64,000 bases of DNA from Pictodentalium vernedei (lineage: Eukaryota > Mollusca > Scaphopoda > Dentaliida > Dentaliidae). Position numbers and translations under genes: made by a program. Location: NCBI GenBank assembly GCA_031216915.1, contig CM062296.1:146741340-146805339 (forward strand), given 5' to 3'. How positions within the stretch are numbered: the stretch's first letter is position 1; each line of letters opens with the position of its first letter. Shown piece after piece: positions 56,246 through 64,000 of the stretch. Below the pieces are notes generated by a model, which was given only the letters and a program-made list of their open reading frames with translations, did no database searches and was not told the DNA's origin.

Positions 56246-56323
56246 TAATTACTCACGTGGGTCTGATTATGAAAACGCTAATAGTTGAAGAATGTACAAA
56301 AACTTAGGCAAAGGTATACTCAC

Positions 56324-56567
56324 ATCAGTGATCACGGTAGACGTAAATATCGTCTCATCATACACCCAGGAATTGCACGAAAGTTTTGTTCCATTACAGA
56401 TGTTGGTATGGTCAGGATAGGAATTGATACTACCATTACATATATGACAAGCATCATACTCTGTCTGGCCACCTTCTGTCGTAACAGGAATCACTGAACT
56501 GATTAATGCGTTGTGTGTGTTGCTCTGTACCTGATACGTGTCTTTATCCCAGCTCTCTATGGCGCAT
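56324..56567 (-). CDS. SLC22-like transporter, extracellular-loop exon
   Basis: A 244-bp exon on the minus strand with acceptor CATGTTTCACCAG|ATGCGCC and donor ATCACTGAT|GTGAGT. It encodes CAIESWDKDTYQVQ, then a cysteine-rich stretch (EYDACHICNGS, HTNICNG), and ends CNSWVYDETIFTSTVITD. The C-x-x-W-x-YD...F-x-ST-x-x-T motif is the distal half of the large glycosylated loop between segments 1 and 2 in SLC22 proteins. It joins in frame to MNFVC of the next exon. In vertebrates this loop is part of exon 1; here an extra intron precedes it. The first exon, with segment 1, was not found up to 64000. Confidence 0.9.
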
Positions 56568-56744
56568 CTGGTGAAACATGTGAAGGGAAGCTATTTACAA
56601 AAGTGAATCAATGTTAACTACATCTCTGTCACCCCGACTGATTCGAACCCTTTCCGTCAGTTTTTACGTCTCTGTCTATCTCATTGACCCTACGCCTCAG
56701 TCCATGTCCACCGCCCCCGATGGTCCCCTCTCTCCTTCTCACTC

Positions 56745-56759
56745 ACTCTCTCTCTCTCT

Positions 56760-56811
<52 letters not shown>
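56745..56811. repeat. (TC)n(GA)n self-complementary microsatellite
   Basis: TC repeats (56745-56760) switch to about 50 bp of GA repeats, so part of the tract can fold on itself. Confidence 0.95.
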
Positions 56812-56813
<2 letters not shown>

Positions 56814-57029
56814 AGGACAGTTTGAATAGACCATGGTGGCAGAGACAGGGTAAAAATAATAAGTATTGCTCACACAGACAGTGTTGCAGACCTCGATAAG
56901 GGATGAAGATAGTCAGTCAATCCGTCATTCCCCTGCCAGTTGGGACGGGGGAAGGTTTTGGTGGCGTCGAAGCACGGCCATACAAGGGCATTCACACATT
57001 CATATACATCGGTGGTGGCCAATATGCAT

Positions 57030-57087
57030 TGGTGACATGGTACGAATACTATACAAAAAGCTACGCCTGGGACACACCCACATCTGT

Positions 57088-57170
<83 letters not shown>

Positions 57171-57326
57171 TTTTTGGTGTTTAAGTTCATTTACTTATGC
57201 ACGATGGCTAATCATGACCGTGACAGTTTTTTCGGGTGCATGAAGCCCGAGTACCAGGAGAGAACCACCGAGCAACGACGAGCAGCTGCCAGCTCCCCAA
57301 CGTCGTAACTCGCACTGCAGCACAGT
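57030..57326 (-). mobile_element. Second copy of SINE tail plus flank
   Basis: GCCTGGGACACACCCACATC, followed by about 88 bp of (TTTA)n and the SINE tail and late body (GTGTTTAAGTTCATTTACTT, CATGATTAGCC complement, CTGCCAGCTCCCCAACGTCG), stops at about 57326. The same flank GCCTGGGACACACCCACCTC precedes the 55559 SINE, so flank and SINE were copied together. Confidence 0.8.
57087..57174. repeat. (TTTA)n microsatellite
   Basis: The expanded SINE tail, more than 20 units. Confidence 0.95.
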
Positions 57327-57887
57327 AACAGCTGTTGCACCCATTACAAAATCCAAACAATTGAATGATATTAGACTGACAACTTGTAAATAGCTTTTAA
57401 TGTTCATAAACATGTCAGCATTGTCATGTTCATGTCTATCAGTGAACTGCGAAGTTTTGAAAGATGCACATAATGATTCCAGAAACACTAAAAAAGTATA
57501 ATCAATTATATGAGGATGTTTTCCTTTGTGTGTGCAGGGGCAGCGGAACCGCGGGTGGGGGCGGGGTGACTGGGGTGGGGGTGGTTTCAGCCTCCCCACT
57601 TTTTTGCCGGCCACGTTTTTTTGTATGCATGTATTTTAACACAACCAGTGACTGGTGGAACAAGGGTCGGATCCAGAGCCTCCCCCATATTTTCGCCTGC
57701 TATGTTTCTCTCGTACTGGTTCATTTTCGATGGATTTCGGATCATTTTTTGCAGTAAGTGGCAGCAAACGCTAAAATGTATACGGTCTGTTAAAAATTCG
57801 GTTAACTGAAATAGATCGTAATCTTACAGACATACAAGTACCAAATCCACCCCCAGACAAGATAATCCACAGACAGTATAATTGCTG
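57327..57887. other. No gene seen
   Basis: Intergenic or intronic sequence upstream of the last recognised SLC22 exon. No segment-1 exon was detected on the minus strand. Confidence 0.45.
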
Positions 57888-57993
57888 TTAACGTCTGGTA
57901 AAGCATACAGGTGAGGTCTATTTATCAGTTTTGGTCGTTACGACCAAAGCTGATAAATAGACCTCACCGGTATGCTTTACCGACGTTTTTTAA
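57888..57993. repeat. Fold-back MITE, ~50-bp arms
   Basis: TTAACGTCTGGTAAAGCATA pairs with TATGCTTTACCGACGT...TAA, and GTGAGGTCTATTTATCAG with CTGATAAATAGACCTCAC. It closes at GGTCGTTACGACC near 57943. The centre is nearly perfect. Confidence 0.85.
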
Positions 57994-58186
57994 CGGCTCT
58001 CAAAGGGTGATCTTTCAAACCTGAACAATCTCAAAATATCCGCTCAGATGCACGGAAATGGGGGTTTGGGGACCCTGGAATTTAAAACGTTCGTATCACG
58101 GGCTGAACCATGGTCGGCCCGTCATGCCGACGACCATCCATCGCCCGATTCAGCCCCCACACTTTGAAAATCGTTCCGCGGCCCCT

Positions 58187-58190
58187 GTGT

Positions 58191-58221
<31 letters not shown>

Positions 58222-58229
58222 GGGGGGTA
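58187..58229. repeat. (TG)n plus poly-G tract
   Basis: TG repeats running into about 24 G residues. Confidence 0.95.
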
Positions 58230-59656
58230 TGATTGCAAAAGTAGAATATGTTATGTTAATGGGACGTGTTTTGAAGAGATAACAAATACTTTAATTTTTC
58301 TGTGGAGGTTCCTTTGAATATTTTTCAGTGAAAAACATCACCAATGAACAAACTTTGCCTTATCTATCACTCCATCATTTGAGGGAAACAGGAAATGCTT
58401 CTCATTTTATCGTTCCGGAAATTGGGCTGAGGGAGGACATCATTATAGATTGTTTCCACCTATACCATATCAATTTAAATTCAAGGGGAATTAAAGCACA
58501 CCATTTTCACTACTGAACTGCAAACATAAACTTTAATTCTAATAGACTATACATGACATACTTACCGCAATAGAATAACACATATTTATGTTCTATTGAG
58601 TCGAATACTATTTTCACACAAAGTCGATTAATTTCCAGGTATTACCTGTATAATTTTCTATAATTCATTTACTACTACTAAAACATTCATTTCTGAACAT
58701 GGAAAGAATATTTATGGAAGTTGGAGTTGGAAAAGAAAGAGCCAGATCGGTCTTTCCTTAAAATAAATAGTAAATAATCAACAATTTAAAGAAAATAACA
58801 TATCTTTCTGTGAAGTTTGTTACATAATTTTATTTTTCAGTATTGGGTTCAGTTATTCATGTATTAAGACATTATTTTCTCACACCTTATTGGGGTTCAC
58901 AAATATACTCTCTCCAATGAATTGTAATAAAACAATATCAAAGAAATGATTATTTATTTAGCCTTCATGATGTTTTGAAATAAATTATGTATTTTTGCCT
59001 AATTATTGGTTTCTAATTATCAGAGACTGAATATTATGCACAGCAATGACAGCATCGCATCATTCAATTTGGTAATTTCGTTCATTTTCAAGATACCCTT
59101 TTTCTGACAAATTTGAAATTCTCCCACTTTTCTATTGCCTGTATTTTTTTTTATAAATTTCATGAAAACAACATACCTGTTAGCCCTTTATATAACGAGA
59201 CAGCGGCATGTGCCCTCATAATTTAGAATGAGGCTCACTGAGCTGTTGAACACACGTTATTAAAATATTCCAACAAAGTCATATTATGATGAGACTACTC
59301 ACTGGAATGAGCTCATTCCATTGTTGGATCACGTCATTTAGTTTTGTTGAAATTGTTTTGTCATTTTGAGATGATCAAATGTATTTTCTGCTTTTATTTT
59401 TAAAATTTGTAAAAATAAAAACGTTTTCTGATTCAGAGTTTGATCGAAGCGAGTGCTTGTACCCAGTTGTCTATTTGTGGGTTATCATCGAATTTAGACC
59501 GCATTCAATCGCAGAAACAGAAAGTTGTTTGTCTTGACAACCGTTTATTTATTGGATATAAATGGAAATTGCGGGATATAAAAATAGAGTCTGGAAAGCT
59601 GAATGTAGAGCGTAATTTCAATGGGCGATGTTCCAATGACGCATGTTCAACTGGTG
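58230..59656. other. No gene seen
   Basis: AT-rich sequence. At about 59280-59335 a GGAATGAGCTCATTCC palindrome resembles the centre of the TTAA MITE family and may be a relic. No exon was recognised. Confidence 0.45.
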
Positions 59657-59907
59657 TTAACCCTTTACCTAACGTAACGGCCAAACCGGCCAGCGCTATT
59701 CTCAAAAATCACCAATTAATTTTCATTATTTTTTTCATTTTTTGTCTCAAAAACATAGGTTATGACCCCTCGTTGGAACGAGCTCGTCGAGCTCGTTCCA
59801 ACGAGGGGTCATAACCTATGTTTTTGAGACAAAAAATGAAAAAAAATAGTTATTCAAGAATTATTTTTGCAAGTGTCGTCTGCTTTTCAGGTTAGGTAAA
59901 GGGTTAA
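59657..59907. mobile_element. TTAA-flanked hairpin MITE, copy 3 (near perfect)
   Basis: The outer ends are TTAACCCTTTACCTAAC and GTTAGGTAAAGGGTTAA with both TTAA sites intact. Arms of 51 bp (59736-59786 and 59788-59838) are exact reverse complements around a single central T at 59787. The flanks of the hairpin differ between left and right, and the whole element is reversed relative to copies 1 and 2. It is non-coding. Intact ends suggest recent movement by a piggyBac-type transposase supplied in trans (inference). Confidence 0.95.
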
Positions 59908-60059
59908 TAGGATAAACCACATGATCAACTGGTATTCATAGGGAAATAACATCACCTGGAAATCCCCTACTAAGACAGTGTTCACTGAAAAAAAATTCAG
60001 CTGTGGTGTAAACATAAACTATTGTTTTTGTATGGTTTATTAGTCTATGTGAAACACAC

Positions 60060-61500
60060 AGACTATTGTTTTTGTATGGTTTCTTTTTCTTCATTTTGTC
60101 TTCTTATTCTTCTGTATTCTGTCTTCTTTGAGCTTCCTTGTCCGCATGATAACTGGCGAACGAATTGTCTCGCTGCTTTTCGACATACTGATAGAGAGTC
60201 ACGAGTTCTCAGCCATCTATATTTTTCAGATTCCTGGTGCATTGGGGTGTCCGTGAGGATGCTTTGAAAGTGGGTCACGCTAATATCTCAGGCCTGGTAT
60301 GACCTATGGACCTGGGACCAACACCAAATGAGTGGACACTCAATAGATGTTCAAACTGTGGTTCAAGGTAACTGAGGTCACCCAGCGGTCATTGAGAGCA
60401 TTTTTCAGAATGGCTGGACATCACTTTTGTGACCCCCTAATGCATCCCCGAAGTCCATAATTGCATTTTTAAACTGAAAATATTTGGAGTGGCCAAATAT
60501 TTAGAAAGTGGGTCACGCTCATCCCAAAATTCATGCATGCAATTTTTACACCTGGAGAAAGTTGGGGGTGGCCAACAATTTTTAAATGTGCCCACGCTCA
60601 TATCGCAAGCATGTTATGACGTCTGGACATGGGACCAACACTAAATGAGTTGATATTTAATGGAGGCTCACAATTTGGGCCAATGTCACTGAGGTCACCC
60701 AGGGATCATTTACTGCATTTTTCGGATTTGCTGGAATCATATTTTATGAACCCCCCCCCCCCCCCCCTCCCAATGCGTTGCCTCAGTTTTGTGTATTTTT
60801 ATTCTCACAAATTGGCGTGGTGGGACAAATGTTGAAAGGTGGTCACACTCATATCTCAAGCATGATATGTCATATGGATCTAGGACCAACAACAAGTAGG
60901 TCGAAACGTTTCGGAAGTTAATAATCTGGGTTCAGATCACTGGGGACACACAGGTCTCATTAAGAACAGTTTTCAGAATTTCTTGAAATTGCATTTCATA
61001 TTCCCAAGGCAATTCTGATGTTCATACTTGCATTTCTTCTCTCCAAAAAGTGGACAGAGAAAAAGATATCCACTGCTGATTCCTTTATAGAACACATAAT
61101 GCTATGCACAGATGTTATTTCCGGTTTCTTGAGAAAAAAAAATATCTGAATCCTGTTTGAAAATTTATAAACGCTGGTTACGAAAACCTATTTCTGAATT
61201 CTTTAAAGATATTTTACTCCTGAAAATAAGTCTTCATAAATTGTTTTTTTTATATAATTTATTTCTGATGCTTTCTGCATTTTCATAGAGTTGAATTTAC
61301 TGGTTGCAGTAAATTTTGTTTCTCTTGTAATCCAATACATTCATATAAGGCATGCCTTGATGATGCTGTTGGAGTGTTTCTGTCACTGCCCGCACGATAA
61401 CTCTAATTCAAACTACCTTTTCTCCATGTTTTTTTTTGTTCTTCTCGTAGGTCGTTACCAGAACTCGGCCATCTGTTTTTCAGGCCATTTGGGCGTAGGA
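60060..61500. repeat. Diverged ~250-320-bp repeats
   Basis: GGTCACGCTAATATCTCA (60273), CCCACGCTCATATCGCAAGC (60590) and GGTCACACTCATATCTCAAG (60841) begin three diverged units. They share GGGACCAACAC and CTGAGGTCACCCAG. Sequence around GCATGATAACTGG (60144) and GCACGATAACTCT (61391) is also repeated. A C run lies at 60751-60768. No coding function is evident. Confidence 0.65.
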
Positions 61501-61683
61501 TGTGTCTCTATAGGATTACTATATTTAGCTATTCTGGTCTATTCTTGTTAGTTATGACCCTATTCCAAGTACGCTTGTTGTTTCATTTATCTAGATCATT
61601 TATATAGATTATAACTAACCAATCAGATTGCTTGATTTCCCATAACCTATACTTAATCGTACAGAGTTACAATGAGACACATC

Positions 61684-64000
61684 GTGCCCTAGCACATAGG
61701 CACATGCTTTATGTGCCGATATGTGCTTATATGTGCTTATGTGAAAAGGCACAATGTGACACAAAGTGCCCTAGCACATAGGCACATACGGGTATTTGAG
61801 GATACCTATGACATGGCGTTGTATTATTTGAGGATACCTTCGAGGATACCTACTGGAGAATCCCTTTTTTGTTATATGTGCTTATGTGAAAAGGCACAAT
61901 GGGACACATTGTGCCGTAGCACAAAGGCACATGCTTTATGTGCCGATATGTGCTTATATGTGCTTATGTGAAAAGGCACAGTGTGACACAATGTGCCCTA
62001 GCACATAGGCACATACGGGTATTTGAGGATACCTATGACCTGGCATTGTATTATTTGAGGATACTTATCGAGGATACCTACTGGAGAATCCCTTTTTTGT
62101 CATATGTGCTTATGTGAAAAGACACAATGTGTCACATTGTGCCCTAGCACAAAGGCACATGCTGGATGTGCCGATATGTGCTTATATGTGCTTATGTGAA
62201 AAGGCACAATGTGACACAATGTGCCCTAGCACATAGGCACATACGGGTAATTGAGGATACCTATGGCCTGGTATTGTATTATTTGAGGATACCTATCGAG
62301 GATACCTTTTGGAGAATCCCTTTTTTGTTGTATTAGGCCATGAGAAATCCCTCAATGAGGTCTAATGTAGTCTTACCAACGGCTTTCGTCTTATCTCCAA
62401 AGCTCCAAGGCCACTACTTTTCTATGGTCTATCTGTCCTATTATTAGCTTCTACGGCAGTCTTGTTCAATCAGATTTCCTCTGTATACATATAAACGGGC
62501 TATATAAGGCATTCCGTAATTGAGATTCCTAGCCGATTTCGTAAAATTTGGATTCCGTGATTTGACATCAATATTCGAGGGTATGGGAAGGGATTGATAA
62601 CACCCAATTCAGCAACTACTACAAGACTCTGAACAGATAAAACCTGATAAGAACCACTACAAAACAACAAAGGTACAGAACGATGATCCAACATTACCAA
62701 GATCGAAGTGAACATAACATAACAAACTTTGACTTAATCTTAACACCCAGTTTTGACAATAAAATATTCACCTGAATAGACTATAACCCCTAAATATTAC
62801 ATGCAACAACCCACCTAAACAGACGAAACATGAACGAAGATGAACTAGTTGGAAACAATTGAACAAAATTAACTGAACTATAGTTGAACTGTTGAAGTCG
62901 CAGTGAACGAAGATCCAACACAACCAAGGTCGAAGTGAACTGACACAAGGAAGTTGGAGAAGAGAATTGAACATAACAAGGTGAACGAAAATCCAACACA
63001 ACCAAGATCGAAGTGAACAGAACAAAGTGAAGAAAATCGAACTGATCTAATCAAACACAACCAAGATGGAAGGGAACAGAACAAAGTGAACAAAGTATTG
63101 AACTATAACCCCGATGAAAATAAAACAGTGTGAACCCCATTTGGCCTGCTTGAATGAACGTTAACCCTAATGAAAATATAACGAAAGTAATCTGAATGAA
63201 GTTTTGAACAACAACCCTTTGAACTGAATTCTTCCAATAGGGAAGGGGAATACTCTCTCGTGTTGATGTCAAATCACGGAATCCAAATTTTACGGAATCG
63301 GCTAGGAATCTCAATTACGGAATGCCTTATATAGCCCGTTTATATGTATACAGAGGAAATCGGATTGAACAAGACTGCCGTAGACGCTAATAATAGGACA
63401 GATAGACCATAGAAAAGTAGTGGCCTTGGAGCTTTGGAGATAGGACGGAAGCCGTTGGTAAGACTACATTAGACCTCATTGAGGGATTTCTCATGGCCTA
63501 ATACAACAAAAAAGGGATTCTCCAAAAGGTATCCTCGATAGGTATCCTCAAATAATACAATACCAGGCCATAGGTATCCTCAAATACCCGTATGTGCCTA
63601 TGTGCTAGGGCACATTGTGCCTTTTGACATACGCACATATAAGCACATATAGGCATAAAGCATGTGCCTTTGTGCTACGGCACAATATGTCACATTGTGC
63701 CTTTTCACATAAGCACATATAACAAAAAAGGGATTCTCCAGTAGGTATCCTCAAAGGTATCCTCAAATAATACAATGCCAGGTCATAGGTATCCTCAAAT
63801 ACCCGTATGTGCCTATGTGCTGGGGCACATTGTGTCACATTGTGCCTTCTCACATAAGCACATATAAGCACATATCGGCACATAAAGCATGTGCCTATGT
63901 TCTAGGGCGCATTGCGTCACATTGTGCCTTTTCACATAAGCACATATAAGCACATATCGGCACATAAAGCATGTGCCTATGTGCTAGGGCACATTGTGTC
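61684..64000. mobile_element. Large inverted repeat with tandem-repeat arms
   Basis: The left arm contains three units of about 227 bp (starts 61684, 61911, 62139). They are built on GTGCCCTAGCACATAGGCAC, TATGTGCTTATGTGAAAAGG and TTGAGGATACCTA. A unique part (62330-62570) follows, including GCTATATAAGGCATTCCGTA. The right arm repeats this in reverse from about 63265 to the window end. The centre is near 62917. The right arm is cut by the window edge. Long arms made of tandem repeats recall FB/fold-back transposons (family knowledge). No duplication could be checked. Confidence 0.85.
62570..63265. repeat. Spacer with irregular repeats
   Basis: The unique centre of the 61684-64000 inverted repeat. 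Variants of CCAACACAACCAAGATCGAA followed by GTGAACA-type text recur at about 62690, 62910, 62992 and 63053. Minus-strand frames across it are repetitive and not convincing as protein. Confidence 0.65.

Larger units (their letters stand above)
39961..56323 (-). other. Intron of the SLC22-like gene (16.4 kb)
   Basis: It is bounded by GTGAGT at 56323 and CAG at 39961. It contains several fold-backs, the giant inverted repeat at 45447-55493 and many SINE pieces. No exon or other gene was recognised at 40157-41265, 41911-43399, 43500-44156 or 44535-44985. Confidence 0.88.

Noticed and set aside
57030-57243. Frames encoding repeated Leu-Phe-Ile-Tyr
   Set aside because: Translation of the expanded (TTTA)n SINE tail.
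60022-61551. Hydrophobic plus-strand frames suggestive of small secreted or membrane proteins
   Set aside because: The sequence belongs to a diverged non-coding repeat. No start context, splice sites or homologous motif support a gene.
61711-63883. Repetitive frames with MCRYVLICAYVKRHN-type text
   Set aside because: They arise from the 227-bp tandem repeat on both strands and show no protein-like conservation.
1-64000. CRISPR array, bacterial operon or prophage
   Set aside because: Tandem units here lack unique spacers, coding regions are spliced or belong to eukaryotic retroelements, and no ribosome binding sites or bacterial genes are present.

Overview
The window is metazoan nuclear DNA, AT-rich and almost entirely non-coding. 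It has GT-AG introns, three retrotransposon orders (LTR, LINE and Penelope-like), Pol III SINEs, cut-and-paste DNA-element remnants and many fold-back repeats. There are no operons, bacterial ribosome binding sites or phage genes. The repeat mix (a Ty3/gypsy element with a tRNA-Ser-type primer site, Penelope with a GIY-YIG endonuclease, 5S-rRNA-headed SINEs, CR1/L2-like and L1/Tx1-like LINEs) fits an aquatic invertebrate such as a mollusc, another lophotrochozoan or a basal deuterostome. The species cannot be fixed from sequence alone.

One host gene can be assembled. It is an SLC22-type major facilitator transporter (organic cation/anion/carnitine family) on the minus strand. Five exons lie at 56324-56567, 39857-39960, 31358-31512, 27054-27222 and 14098-14304. 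Their splice sites and reading phases join cleanly through the extracellular loop, transmembrane segments 2-6 and the PESPRW region. The first exon (segment 1) and the last exons (segments 7-12) were not found and probably lie outside the window. Most of the window is therefore the introns of this gene (about 16.4, 8.3, 4.1 and 12.7 kb), filled with mobile elements.

Layout from left to right. 385-514 is a small hairpin. 540-2750 is a non-coding AT-rich repeat family that recurs at 18.7-24.3 kb. 3155-4196 is a hAT-like non-autonomous element with a perfect 8-bp duplication. 4842-9489 is a decayed Ty3/gypsy element (minus strand) whose gag is split by a TTAA-flanked hairpin MITE. 10091-10330 holds three copies of an 80-bp repeat. 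10818-13495 is a 5'-truncated CR1/L2-like LINE. 15060-18565 and 24440-24986 are L1/Tx1-like LINE remnants interrupted by SINEs. 26-35 kb carries small fold-backs, a Penelope endonuclease fragment and a 5S-headed SINE. 35716-38291 is a nearly intact Penelope-like element. 38987-44534 carries a second TTAA MITE and several fold-backs. 45447-55493 is a giant inverted repeat of about 10 kb. 55.5-57.3 kb is SINE-rich. 59657-59907 is the third TTAA MITE. 61684-64000 is a second large inverted repeat that runs off the window.

The most unusual object is the 45447-55493 inverted repeat. Its ends begin AGTAGTTATG, it is flanked by a near-perfect 6-bp duplication inside an older SINE, and its arms of about 5 kb share SINE copies at matching places. 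Each arm carries decayed C2H2 zinc-finger coding sequence. The hinge is an ordered array of GATCACTAGTGATC palindromes. The ends resemble what is known of Polinton/Maverick termini, but no Polinton core gene was recognised, so the element class is open. A second notable theme is SINE modularity: one shared body occurs with either a tRNA-like or a 5S-rRNA-like head and with at least two different tails.
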